Below are positions 10,730 through 20,936 of a stretch of DNA of 64,000 nt, in pieces. Source of the DNA: Cladophialophora immunda (Eukaryota > Ascomycota > Eurotiomycetes > Chaetothyriales > Herpotrichiellaceae); the NCBI RefSeq assembly GCF_000835495.1, contig NW_015622541.1, positions 1,736,001 through 1,800,000 on the forward strand. The letters are read 5' to 3'. A program made the position numbers and the translations under genes. Under the pieces are notes generated by a model. That model was not told where the DNA came from. It saw only the letters and a list, made by a program, of their open reading frames with translations, and made no database searches. Position 1 is the first letter of the stretch; the number at the start of each line of letters is the position of its first letter.

Positions 10730-11502
10730 ACGTTATGCCGCGCCTCCAAGGTTATTTGGCTCATGCAACGCCCCTCAAGTTTTTGAAAGCCAAATTTACA
10801 TAGCCATGCGTCGGTGAAACCTCTTGTATGACAAGGGAGACACCTGAAATGACGAGGGATCGAATCGGAGTGAGTTCCATTGGGATTGCGTCCGGAACCG
10901 TCTGCAGGAGTAGCTCGCAACATACTAGCCACCTCACGGGAAATGTAGGATTGGCGGCCATCTGTGTGTTCCAATGATCGAGTTCAGGGGTTTGGAGCAG
11001 TGTTATCCGAGAGGAGTACATTAATGCTTTCGAGGCACCCCTTGTGCGCGTGCCAAGTTGCCTCGTTTTGTTTACGTCGAATGTAGAGAACTCTGGTTCC
11101 AACGGCTTCTAGTGAAACACAGTGTCTATCATTTTTGCTACCAAGAAGGGAATGAAAGAAATCGAGGGATCCAAATGCCGCGCTGTCTAGTGTCCCGAGT
11201 GAAGCGCCCTTCCCGGCCATCGCGATCTCCGTCCGAGTCTTCATCATTATTGGGTCGTCGTGTCTGATCCGGCACCCGTACATGTTCCTCTCTAGCTACA
11301 TACATACCCTGTCTACATCATGCGTCCGACTTGTCTGCCATCGAGCGTGTCTCTCTTTATTCCGAACAGCTACGTACCCGGGCGACCTAGCGAGTGCACC
11401 TCCTCTATACCCCAGCACCCCCTGTGCCTCCCCCAACTATCCAACCCCTCGACTCACGCAAGACTATCTCCTGCTGCCGAGCGTGATACGCAACCGGCAG
11501 GC
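10730..11502. other. Convergent intergenic region
   Basis: This lies between the 3' ends of the Mpv17-like gene (+) and CUL4 (-). Short ORFs on both strands lack protein-like composition. No RNA gene or repeat is seen. Confidence 0.55.
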
Positions 11503-14349
11503 TCACGCGACGTAGGAGTATGAGTTGCCCTCTTCCCTCTCCATGTAGTCCTTCTCTATCAGTCTAATGCCGCATCATGTTAGCACGCGCGTCGCATCGC
11601 ATGCGAGACAGCAACCATGCAAAATTCAAGAGAGGGGAGTGAATAAGGCAAGGCAGGAAGCGGGGGAGGTAGGGGTTAGGCAAAAAAGATGGACTGACTT
11701 CTCGATATTCCGCTTAATGTCCGCCTGATCCAACACACCCCGACTCATGGTGGCTTTGATGACTTCTACAATCAACTCGTTGTGCCCGATCTTCTTGCGG
11801 CTCTTCATGATCCTCACGATCGCCGCCTGAGTCTCGTAATGCCGGTCCGCCGCCACGCGGATGTGCGTCTCCTTATTCTCTTCTTTGGTTTCTTTGAGCT
11901 GGATCTGGTTGATTTTGATGCGCAATTTCGCGTCGGTGAAGGTCTGTGAGAATGTGAAGGTATCTGTTTCGTTCACGTCGCGACCTCTGGGGTGTTTGCG
12001 AAGGACTTGGTACTTGGCGCACGCAAGGGACTGAAGTGTTCGCTTGAGTTCGGCATCGACCAAGCCGGAAGCGGCTTTGATCTCGTTGTACGTGAGATGC
12101 TTGTCTGCTGGGATGTCGTTGAAAAGCAGGAGCACGATCGCCTGGAATCCCGACACCATGAGTTCCTTGTTTCCCTTGGGGAATTTCGCGCGTAGTTGAC
12201 AGTGCGCCAGAGAATGTTTCCAGGCCAGTTTGCGACCAGAATGTTTGGCCTTGTAGTGCGTCTCGAAGTCCGACATAACTTTAGCAATATGTGGTGGAAT
12301 ATTCACCGCCACGTCTGCGTAAGTCGGCCAGGCTGCCGCGGAGAGCACATTGACATGCAAATCCGGCAGACCTGGAGCCCTGCCCCCACGGTCGTCCAAG
12401 AGCTGATTGTAGGACATCATCTCTTCGCGGGCTAGGTCCATGTCCTTGAACATGGATTCCAGATTGTGCGTGAACGCAGCACCGCACTCATTCTTCAGGC
12501 GGGTGAGCATATTCCGTTCCGCGTCGAACGAGGCGCTCCGACCTAAGAGCAGACGGCGAGCCAAGTCCTTTTTGTAGAATGCTTCAAAGACAGCTTTACC
12601 GTGGACGAAACGGAAGAGATCTAATGCGTCAGAGAGGTGTTGGTTGATTTCGGCGTCTTCATCAGCAGCGGCATCGTCGAAATCATGCTCTTCTTCGGGC
12701 TTGGAATGATCGTGCTTGTGTGTTTGGAGCCGGGGCACGGCTTTGACGCCGCCTTTGAGCAATAGGTCGACATGCTTCGCAATCATTTCTCCCGGTTTAG
12801 CATTGTCCGTGTCCCAATTCGACTGGGATTTCTTGGTTTTGTTGATGAATGTCTCGAACGCTTTGTGAAGCGCATTGCCCAGTGCTTCATTGCCGTGGAA
12901 GGAGTATTTCTGGTAATGATCCAGCCGCCGTTTGAAGTCAAGCAGCCTAATTACCATATCGGATTCTCTCTCCTCATCAAAGACGATCAAAGATCCTTCT
13001 GTCTCGACGTACTTACTGAAACTCGGCGCAATCATTTCTCCATGTCCTTTGCGCTGTAGCAAAGTGTACAACCGCTCTAATTCTGCTGATTTGTCGTCCT
13101 CTAGCAGATCCAATATGCCGTCCTCGTTGGTAAGAGTTTCAAGCTCTTCTTCCACAAGGATGTTATCAAAGAGGCGTGACACCCGGATTCTCGTATTGCG
13201 GTCTAGGGATAAGGAATCGCATCTCGCCATCTCTTGACTCAGAAGATCAGTACAGTTATTGACATAATCACCCAGCGAGTCCTTATTGGACTCCGTGTCT
13301 CTCCATGCCTTGAAATACTCTTCAGTAGTGACGCAAAGGGTCGGTTCAAGGTCGCTGGTATAGATGCCTAGCTCATGGAACGTGTCGACCGACTGGCGCA
13401 GAAGCCTAGTGTCATTCTCATTGAGGTTTCCTCGCCTATCAGAATCGATCAAAGCTATGACGCCTTGAAGGGCTTTTTGCCTGATGAAGGGGTCATGAAA
13501 CACTGAAGACCTGAACTGGGTGAGACCCATTTGCAATACACTCATCTTGTCCGGAGTCCGAAGGCAATAGGTCTGATCCATGTAGAAGAAGATCTGCCGA
13601 ACGGTCTGCAGCTGTTTCTGCCACGTCTGCCAGGCATTGACAAACGCTCTGACGACGTCGACATCTGAGGAGTTTGCCTCTTCCCGCCGGATACGATCTC
13701 GGACGTTGTCCTTAAGATGGGTCTGGCATTTCGCGCTCAGGTGCTCATAAAGATCTCCACTGTGACCGTGCCGACAGGTATGTTCTGCACCTTTGTATAG
13801 CTCCTCTAAGGAGTATGGGTCCTTCTCATTTCTGAATATGGCCTCGAGGGCTTTGTCATTCTCTTTCCATGTCTTTTCAAAGTACGCCCGAGTATCCAAG
13901 CGGGGTGCGGGCCGTAGGTTCTTCACAACAAGCTTCTTTGGGCCCGTCTGGGGATTGAAAGGGACTCTTTGGTGTACAAACGTCGGTTTAGGTTTGCCAT
14001 TCTCTGGCACCGAACTTGGGTCGTTGAGGCTCTCTTTCTTCAGTCTCGTCGAGTTGAATTCGTACATGTCGGCGAAAGCGTCTTTGGCATGGCGAGTGCT
14101 TGCGGACTGCATCTTGTTATCTACTCCCGTCTTGCCCTCTCCCTCAATATAGTCGCCTCGGGCCTTATCATTCGAGGTGCTGCCTTGCTGAGGTGTGAGT
14201 AGATCGGGCACGGAGATTCGGTGTCTTTTCGAGGCTCTTGCAGAGGGACTGCCTTCGCCAGCAGCGGCTGGTCGTTTTGGGGATGAGTAGAACCGGGGTT
14301 GAGACGCTGTTTCTCGATCCGGAGCTTTCCCTTTGCGCGTCGTAGTCAT
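11503..14349 (-). CDS. CUL4: Cullin-4, scaffold of CRL4 ubiquitin ligases, 2 exons
   Basis: A cullin scaffold that links a DDB1-type adaptor to the Rbx1 RING protein for nuclear substrate ubiquitination. Exon 1 is 14349-11699 and exon 2 is 11563-11503, giving 903 residues. The donor is GTCAGT (less common), and the acceptor restores the universal cullin ending (IEKLIEKDYMERE...YVA). Domains in order: a disordered basic N-terminus (about 1-130) with KRHR, cullin repeats (about 150-520), the cullin homology domain (about 540-800, with YKKDLARRLLLGRS and ECGAAFTHNLESMFKDM), and the winged-helix neddylation domain. The neddylation lysine is about K849 in IVRIMKSRKKIGHNELI. The long N-terminal extension and overall match favour Cul4 over Cul1 or Cul3. 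It is divergent from RPA3 with 314 bases between starts. Confidence 0.95.
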
Positions 14350-14663
14350 CTAATTTGTTCTTCAGTTGCCGTACGACATTCAAGTGGGATGATTGAAATA
14401 CTGACGGTCTGCACTTTACTGCGGGATGGACGCCGCTAGATGACCGCCAGCCTGGTGGAGTTGGGGTTAAGCGGCGGACAGATTCTCGGAGATCGACACT
14501 GAACAGGCCTGTACGCAACCGAAGGGCGCACGGTGCAGTTTCTGAAGGCGAAGTGCAGACGCGTCCATCGCGTAAAGTGATTTTGAGAGGGGCAAACACT
14601 CGAACAGAGCCTACTCTGGCAGACAGAAGTCGACAATTCAGCTCGCAACGCAACAACCACAAT
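14350..14663. promoter_or_regulatory. CUL4/RPA3 shared divergent promoter
   Basis: A 314-base interval separates the two start codons, so the genes must share upstream DNA. It contains an ACGCGT (MluI cell-cycle box core) at 14559-14564, about 100 bases before the RPA3 ATG and about 210 from the CUL4 ATG. Confidence 0.55.
14559..14564. promoter_or_regulatory. ACGCGT (MCB-type) site
   Basis: A perfect palindromic ACGCGT in the CUL4/RPA3 divergent promoter. In yeasts this is the core bound by MBF to drive G1/S transcription. The hexamer also occurs at least seven other times in this window, so the functional reading is inference. Confidence 0.4.
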
Positions 14664-14672
14664 ATGAATTCC

Positions 14673-15127
14673 ATGTCAACGCCCCGAATCCTCCCTGCTC
14701 ACCTCCATGCATTTGCCCCCAATGCCACCTCTCATAACACAGTACGCATGCTGGGGATTATAAGCCACGTCAACGGTGATCAAGCGACGTTGACTTGCGG
14801 CTCAGATGATGTGACAGTCCTTTTGGCGAGGTATGGATTGCGCGCCCTGAAGCGTATCTCAGCTAGTGAGTCCCTGAAAGCTGACGAAATCTATGCAGAG
14901 ATTCCCACCTCTCGGTCGGTTCAATGTATGAAATCGTGGGCAAAGTCACCAACACAGACGGCGGGCACGGCTTGGGTCTACGAGTTCTCAGCAGCACGGA
15001 ATGGCCTCGAAACGAGAATGGACAACTTCCGGACTTGAAGCTGTTCGAGGCAGTAGTGGACGTGACCCATCGTTACAAGAATATCTTCTACGGTGATCCC
15101 GAGGCTGGCATGGATGGTGGATATTGA
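14673..15127 (+). CDS. RFA3: Replication protein A 14-kDa subunit (RPA3), 2 exons
   Basis: The smallest subunit of the heterotrimeric single-stranded DNA-binding complex RPA, acting in nuclear replication, repair and recombination. Exons 14673-14830 and 14899-15127 join in frame (LLAR|DSHLSVGSMYEIVGKV) to give 128 residues, a normal length. The intron has GTATGG and TATGCAG ends. The protein is a single OB-fold: RMLGIISHVNGDQATLTCG forms the first strands, then a loop and EIVGKV, and a C-terminal helix (FEAVVDVTHRYKNIFYG) that trimerises the complex in known structures. An ATG nine bases upstream (14664) would add MNS; the second ATG matches the usual MSTPRI-type start. It ends with a Gly-rich tail. 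Confidence 0.92.
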
Positions 15128-15611
15128 AACAACCCTGGAAACACGGCATTGGATCATTAGGATCGAAAGCTACATTCAGTTGGCCGTATGACTGAAATTT
15201 CCCCACGACAGGCGCACAAGTCATGATGGTATCGAGCGCTCTCGGCTTCTACAGCGGCTTGGGTTTCGCACGGCAATGCGCAAGACCATGGGACACAGTG
15301 AATAGAAGTATCGGATGTCAAGTCTGTTTAAGCACGGCATGGGCCTTTGAAAAGCTGGATTGCACTTTGCTCACGGTATCCATCTGCCGACTCTGGCCTT
15401 CGACTCAGTGTATTGAGGCTACCACAACGACAACATCACCAATATCTTCAATGAAACTCTGCCTGATGAATATCATACACATCATTAGCACCTGCTGTAC
15501 ACTAGCCACTCTAGGCGGATGGGGCAAATGCTGAATGATCGTAGCCTTGCTTTTTAACAAACAAACCCATCTCAGTCACCACCACTGCAGGAATCAAGTC
15601 GTGCCACTATC
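15128..15611. other. Convergent intergenic region
   Basis: This is the 3' flank of RPA3 (+) and of the Spt21-like gene (-). A plus-strand ORF (15223-15534) shows no recognisable features and probably lies in the 3' UTR. Nothing else is seen. Confidence 0.55.
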
Positions 15612-18600
15612 TCATTTTGCGTTCTGTTTTCTTGGGCTTCTCCGTACCCCTTGAGCCGCAGTCCCTGGAACAGTCAACGCTTCAGGGTCAGGATATGCAG
15701 ATTGGCTGGAATGATAAGCTGCATTCACATCAACCAGACTCTCCCACATCGAGTTGATGCCGTTCTCCATGTCCGTGGTGTCAAGATATCCGAAAAATCC
15801 CCCGGGAGGTGAGCTGGTCATTGCAGTGTTGGTGAAAGGATCAATCAGGTCACTTGTCAATTGATCCGTTGTCATTTCCGAGAAGGCGAAATTCATGAGC
15901 TGGTCACCGGATATGGGGGAAGAATTTTTGAGAGACGGCAAATCAGGAAAGTCAAATGATATGGCCTTCTTAGGTGTTTCCCTTTTCCCATTGTCCCGCA
16001 AGAGGGCCTTGTCTTCCTCCGTCAGATTCAGGTCCAGTGGACAATCACTGGTCAAAGCCTCATGAATCGAGCGCGAGAAAGGGGTCATCTGCTGCACGTC
16101 TTTCTGCACAGTGCCAAGCAACGCAGTGAGAGCAGGATGGAGATCATGCTTGACTTTCGGTGTCCGGAAATGAGGAGTCTGCTCGGCGTTGGGAGACAAT
16201 TGGGCACCGAACTGACGTTGGGGTGTCTTTGAGGGCGTTTTGAGTAGAATCCGCTCTGATCGTCTCTTGGGCGTCGGAGTCATGGGCGGTATCTGAATAT
16301 CGGCGGGTGTCTCCTCAAACAACTCCGCAAGGCCATCGTCAATCACTGCTGAGACAGGCGGCACGTTCTCCTTTCCGTCGACTCCCAATTCAATTGCCGC
16401 TGCCGGTACTGCAAAGACATTCCTGGTTTTATTGAGCCTGGGACTTCGTCTCACAAAAGCCGGCAGAGAACTGTCAGTAGCTTTGCTTGTTGGTCCAGAA
16501 TCAGACGGTATTTGCGGTTTGTCCGGCGAAGGGAACAATTGCCTCCGGACGGGTTTCGGTGTTAGATCAATCTCGATAGGAATATCTTCTGATCCAGGAG
16601 CACGTGCAGGACTTGATTGCACCTGTCTGCCACCTGACTGGTGACGAGTCCTCGCCTGTAGACCTCTGGCTCTCGGACCTGCGCTGTTTGCCCGTAATGA
16701 GCGCGGGATCGGGGGCAGTTCCGGTTCGCCATTATCAGCAGCAACATTGTCAGTGTGAGATACTTCGGTGTCGTTTTCTTCCGCATCAGGCGCTTCCGTA
16801 GCTGAGTCACCCGGAGAAGAGTCGTCGCTAGCAGGACTCTGGGCATCACTCCTGAGGTTAGAATTTCCGTTGGTCTTCCCAAAGGGTTTCGGTGGGTTTC
16901 GTTTGCGCTTGCCCTTCTCCTTGGGATCTTTCTTTTGCCATTTTGACGCAGGCCGAGGGCATTTCTGCTTATGGAACCATAAGCCGCAGGCTGAAGAATG
17001 TTAGCAACGCTTCACATCGTCGCATTTGACTTACGATTGCATAACGTTATCGCCTCCCAGTCATCTGCTTCGTCACCTTGTCGCTTGTCCACTTTGTAGC
17101 CTCGGAAGGTTTTCACAGATCCATCGGGGTTGTGGTTGATGGGTTCCTTGAAGCAGCATTCACCATGGTTCAGTGATGTCTCAACATCATCCCAAGGGCA
17201 ATCAAAAACCTTGACATAGGCTCTTCTCCACGCTGGTGTCTCTATTGCGCCGCAATTGTCACAGAAAGGCGGCATTATTCCATTTGCGATAGCATTCTCC
17301 AATCTTGCCTTGGTCTGCTCCTTGCCAACCTTCTTCTTGGATGCAGCCTTTGCTTTTGCCTCCTCACCTCCAGGCACATCGGACATAGGAATGTCGCTAT
17401 CAGGTGCCCAAGTTTGCGCACGGTGTAGCGCTCTTGGCGCGGGATCACTCTTCGGTACGAGGGGCGCAAGAGCTATTTTCCGTTGTTGCTCACGCTGCTC
17501 TTCCATAATCTGCCGAGCTCTTGGAATAGGGGCCGGAGCTAGTCGTGGAGATGACATGCTGATTCGTGGTGTTGGCACTGGAGTGTATGATTGTGCTCTA
17601 GACAGCGGCTTTGGTGCAAGAGGAAGCGGCGGGGGCATTATATTATACCCCGGTTGTGCGGATTGTGCTTCCTCGATATCGTTGCCTTCTTCAAAGACCG
17701 CAGGATATTGGTCGATCGGACGGTGCTTTTCTTGACAACCCTCATTCGCATCTTGATCTTCTGGTTTGTCCACGATAAAATCATCGAATTGCAACAAGTG
17801 ATCGTCTCCAAAGAGATCTTCAAGATTGCCACTCATAAACCCTGAGTCATGTCCGGAGGAACCGATCACAGGCGGAAGTACAGGACTAGTAATCGCTGGC
17901 TGTCGAAATTCTGGCATAACAGGTGGTGAGGACGGAATATTTGCAGGTGTACTGCCGACACTTTGACCTCGAGTGTCCTCAGGTGACGCAATAGGCACAG
18001 CAAGGAGTTCAGGCTGAAGGCCCACGTCCGTCGCTGGAGACGATTCCCTAACTTGGGATCCCTGGGCCAAACTGCTAGGAGGGTTCTTTCGTGGTCTTCC
18101 TGGTCTTCCTCGTGGTTTGGCCGTTTTCGAAGCAGGAATCGGAGTTGGTGGCCTTGCAGCTTCCTCATTATGAGAGTTTGGCTGAACTGCCGCAGCTGGG
18201 TTCACAGCGATGGGCCGATGAAGCCGGAGGCTTGATGCAGCACTTGCAACGACCCTTAGCGACTCTGGTTGTCGTTCAATATTGAAATTAGACTTTGTTG
18301 GCAAATCAACCTTGGTCGTCTTCGCTCTCTTTCTTGCCGGACCTTCTTCCCCGATATCATCGCCACTGAAGTATCCAGATTGAAATGATTCACGCCTCCC
18401 TTCAGGAAGCTGACGCATTCCCGCTCGTGAACTAGGCCGGGATGGATGGCCAGGCTGACGCATGGGGTGACTAAGGTTCTGTGTTGCAGTCGGCGTTCCA
18501 GGTCTGCTGCCTGATCCTGATCCATGTAGTGTCTCGCCACTCAACATTCGCTGCATCGTTTCTAGTCCTGAAGTATCAATTGGCGAAGCTGATCGCTGTA

Positions 18601-19132
18601 ATGTCTGTAGGCAAGGGCCGTTGTTCCACTGAGGTCGCATCCCATCTTGTGAGCTGACACTTCCTGAGCGGTATCTGGCCTGTGCAAACGTGTTGACCGG
18701 TGTGAATCGAAGTTTCACCTCCAGCGTCTCTTGGGCGTTTTTAGAGAACAAACCCATAATATTCTTTGAGATCTTGCCCGTGATCATGGCTTCACCATCA
18801 GAGCTCGTGCTTTGAGCTTGGCCAGCTAGTGCTTTTGACAACATCCCTTGTCCAACCAATGGTGTATCAGGTTCTGAGTAATCATATGCGTAAATGGTGT
18901 AGTCGTTGTCGACGAGAGTGGTGAGCTCAGGGCTGGCAGTCGTGACAGCTTCCAAACAGGTCCGCAGATCGATCACACCGATCTGATTTACGTCGTCGAT
19001 GAAGGCAGTCTGCACTTCCAAAGATTGGGGCCACCGTGCAAGGTGGTTGTCTTTTTGCTCGGAATCAAACGTGTAGAGGACTTTGAGTCTGACCGTCCGC
19101 AGGGAGACGCCATCTGCGGGAGAAGTGGCCAT
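15612..19132 (-). CDS. Ams2/Spt21-type GATA-like transcription regulator, 2 exons
   Basis: A large nuclear regulator resembling Spt21 of budding yeast and Ams2 of fission yeast, which activate histone genes in S phase. Exons 19132-17035 and 16990-15612 are joined across a 44-nt intron (GTAAGT...TTCAG), giving 1158 residues. The N-terminal ~130 residues (VRLKVLYTFDSEQKDN..., EVQTAFIDDVNQIGVIDLRT) are the characteristic Ams2/Spt21 N-terminal domain. A disordered middle has an AT-hook-like PRGRPGRPRK. A GATA-like zinc site follows with Cys pairs at 624/627 (CDNC) and 698/701 (CNPC), unusually far apart, and the second pair is created only by splicing. After it come CGLWFHKQKCPRPA and a disordered, phospho-site-rich C-terminus. 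It shares a 623-base upstream region with SMD2. Confidence 0.85.
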
Positions 19133-19755
19133 GGCGGTAGAGACCGCGTCGGAGGAGAAGCCAATCCAGGCCTCGAGGAGCTGCTATAGCGAGCGGTGAA
19201 ACTGTGAAGCAGAGGATCGGAACGCGTGGAGGGTATCAAGAGGAAAGAGGATGTGAGGTGGTGCGTCCACGATTAGGTTGAACAAGTTGCCCGGACTGGT
19301 AGAAGGTGGTGATGTAGTGGATCAAACTCCGAAGCAATCCAAGCTTTAGAACAAACAAGAGCGTCATTCATGTGAAAACGCTACAAAAAGAACAAAAGGA
19401 AAGAAAGGCTCAATTGAGAGCTTGATGAAGAGGTGCAAGAGGTAGGTCTGGGTGAGGGTCGACTATCGAAGCCTGTAGCGCGATTAGGTCGCGTGTTTGC
19501 AGGTGGCTTTTTAGCTCTGAGGGCGCGACCTGCATCGGCCTCGGGGCTCGGAATAATGCAGGCGGAGGATGATGTCAATTGGAGCTAGCCCTGAGAGGCC
19601 GCCAAGACTATGCCTCTTTCGGCCACTTCCAGAAGCACCAGCAAACAAGGCAACTTAACCGAGCATAATTCCTCTGCCCGAGAGGAATGTAAAGAAATTT
19701 CCTCGCTTTACATGGCATGGGAATCGAGACTCTTTAAGTATTCTGCATCGCGACC
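19133..19755. promoter_or_regulatory. Spt21-like/SMD2 divergent promoter
   Basis: Upstream region of the Spt21-like gene (-) and SMD2 (+). It contains an ACGCGT at 19222-19227, 90 bases upstream of the Spt21-like ATG, and a CCAAT-type pentamer near 19168. No gene lies here. Confidence 0.5.
19222..19227. promoter_or_regulatory. ACGCGT (MCB-type) site
   Basis: A perfect ACGCGT 90 bases upstream of the Spt21/Ams2-like start codon. Fission yeast ams2 is itself cell-cycle regulated, which makes the site suggestive. The hexamer is not rare in this window. Confidence 0.4.
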
Positions 19756-20521
19756 ATGGCCGACGCCTCCAAGATCCAGTGTGTCCCTTCTGACTCATAC
19801 CCCTGTCCCTGGCCCAAGCTTATCTCCGGAGCGACCTGCTCGCGTCTTCGTGCTAGTGGCTGAGGAACATCTACTGACCTTTTGATGTTCTTTTCAATTA
19901 GGGATCTGCTGAACAAGCCGAGGAATGAATTGACGTACGTGGAATCTCCCGCTAACCCCCTTTCTGCCTGTTTACCCATGTTTTACCTCCTCCTGCACTC
20001 CCCAACCTCCGCCCACCCCCTTCGAGGTGGATTCCGCTCCGCCCTCCGTTTCCACTTCCATCCCTGGCCATCGGCCATTGCGCCATGTACAACGCATCTT
20101 CGGATACATCATCAATTTGATGCACGCATTCATCAACCCTATCCTCTCTAATTCTAAACTTCCTCCTCACGCGTTAACACGCATGGGGGGACAACTCCAT
20201 TCTCGTCAACTGTGCTAACACCGCAGTTCTAGAGAATATGAAGTCTCCCTCGTCGAGGCCCACGAACTCTCAACGGGCCCGCTCTCCATCCTCATGACCG
20301 CTACCCGCACACACACCCAAGTATTAATCTCGTGTCGGAACAACCGCAAGCTGCTCGCGCGAGTCAAAGCCTTTGACCGCCACTGCAACATGGTGCTGGA
20401 GAACGTCAAGGAAATGTGGACCGAAAAGGGTAAAGGAGGCGCCAAAGGAGTCAACAAGGACCGATTCATCAGCAAAATGTTTCTGAGGGGAGATAGTGTT
20501 ATTTTGGTGTTGTTGAGCTGA
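19756..20521 (+). CDS. SMD2: Small nuclear ribonucleoprotein SmD2, 3 exons
   Basis: A core Sm-ring protein of the spliceosomal U1, U2, U4 and U5 snRNPs. Three exons join in frame: 19756-19778 (23 nt), 19902-19934 (33 nt) and 20227-20521, giving 116 residues. The first two are micro-exons, and the introns are 123 and 292 nt. The spliced N-terminus reads [19 protein letters not shown], as expected for SmD2. Sm motif 1 includes [20 protein letters not shown] and [20 protein letters not shown] (given as two parts). Sm motif 2 is [13 protein letters not shown] at the C-terminus. The internal loop has the family's basic GKGGAKG-type segment. Splice sites are GTGTGT/TTAG and GTACGT/GCAG. The identity is secure because the joined sequence matches the family across both junctions. 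Confidence 0.95.
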
Positions 20522-20936
20522 ATCTGCTTTGACACGGGAGGGGGGCGCATGGGCATGGCTCCTACGTACGCATTCACGACTACAGAAAAGTTTGGCTAGA
20601 CCGAGGGTCGCTCAACACAAACCATGATTTCTGAGATAGGGCAGGGACCGAAGACTCGCAATGAGCCTCATTCCAATCCGACACTGATACGGCATTGAAG
20701 GAATGCGATGTCCAGCGCAGGCAGCAAACGGGGCAAAGCGCGAGTGGCAAATCATCGATAACCCAGCATCAGACGAGCAAGAAAATGGTTTATTTTTTTT
20801 CGCGCTATTTGGTCCCAAATAGCTGCCTACGTGGAAATTGCGATTTGGTTTTTTTCTTTTGGAAGGTCTGATAGAGGAAGGACGTCAACGCACTATGGCG
20901 CGGACGACGAGGCCTGTGTATGTGCAGCAACACCAT
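20522..20936. other. Convergent intergenic region
   Basis: This is the 3' flank of SMD2 (+) and dihydroxyacetone kinase (-). T-rich runs near 20789-20798 and 20849-20861 fit 3' end regions. No gene is seen. Confidence 0.55.

Noticed and set aside
15223..15534. Plus-strand ORF after RPA3
   Set aside because: No features, and it sits where the RPA3 3' UTR is expected.
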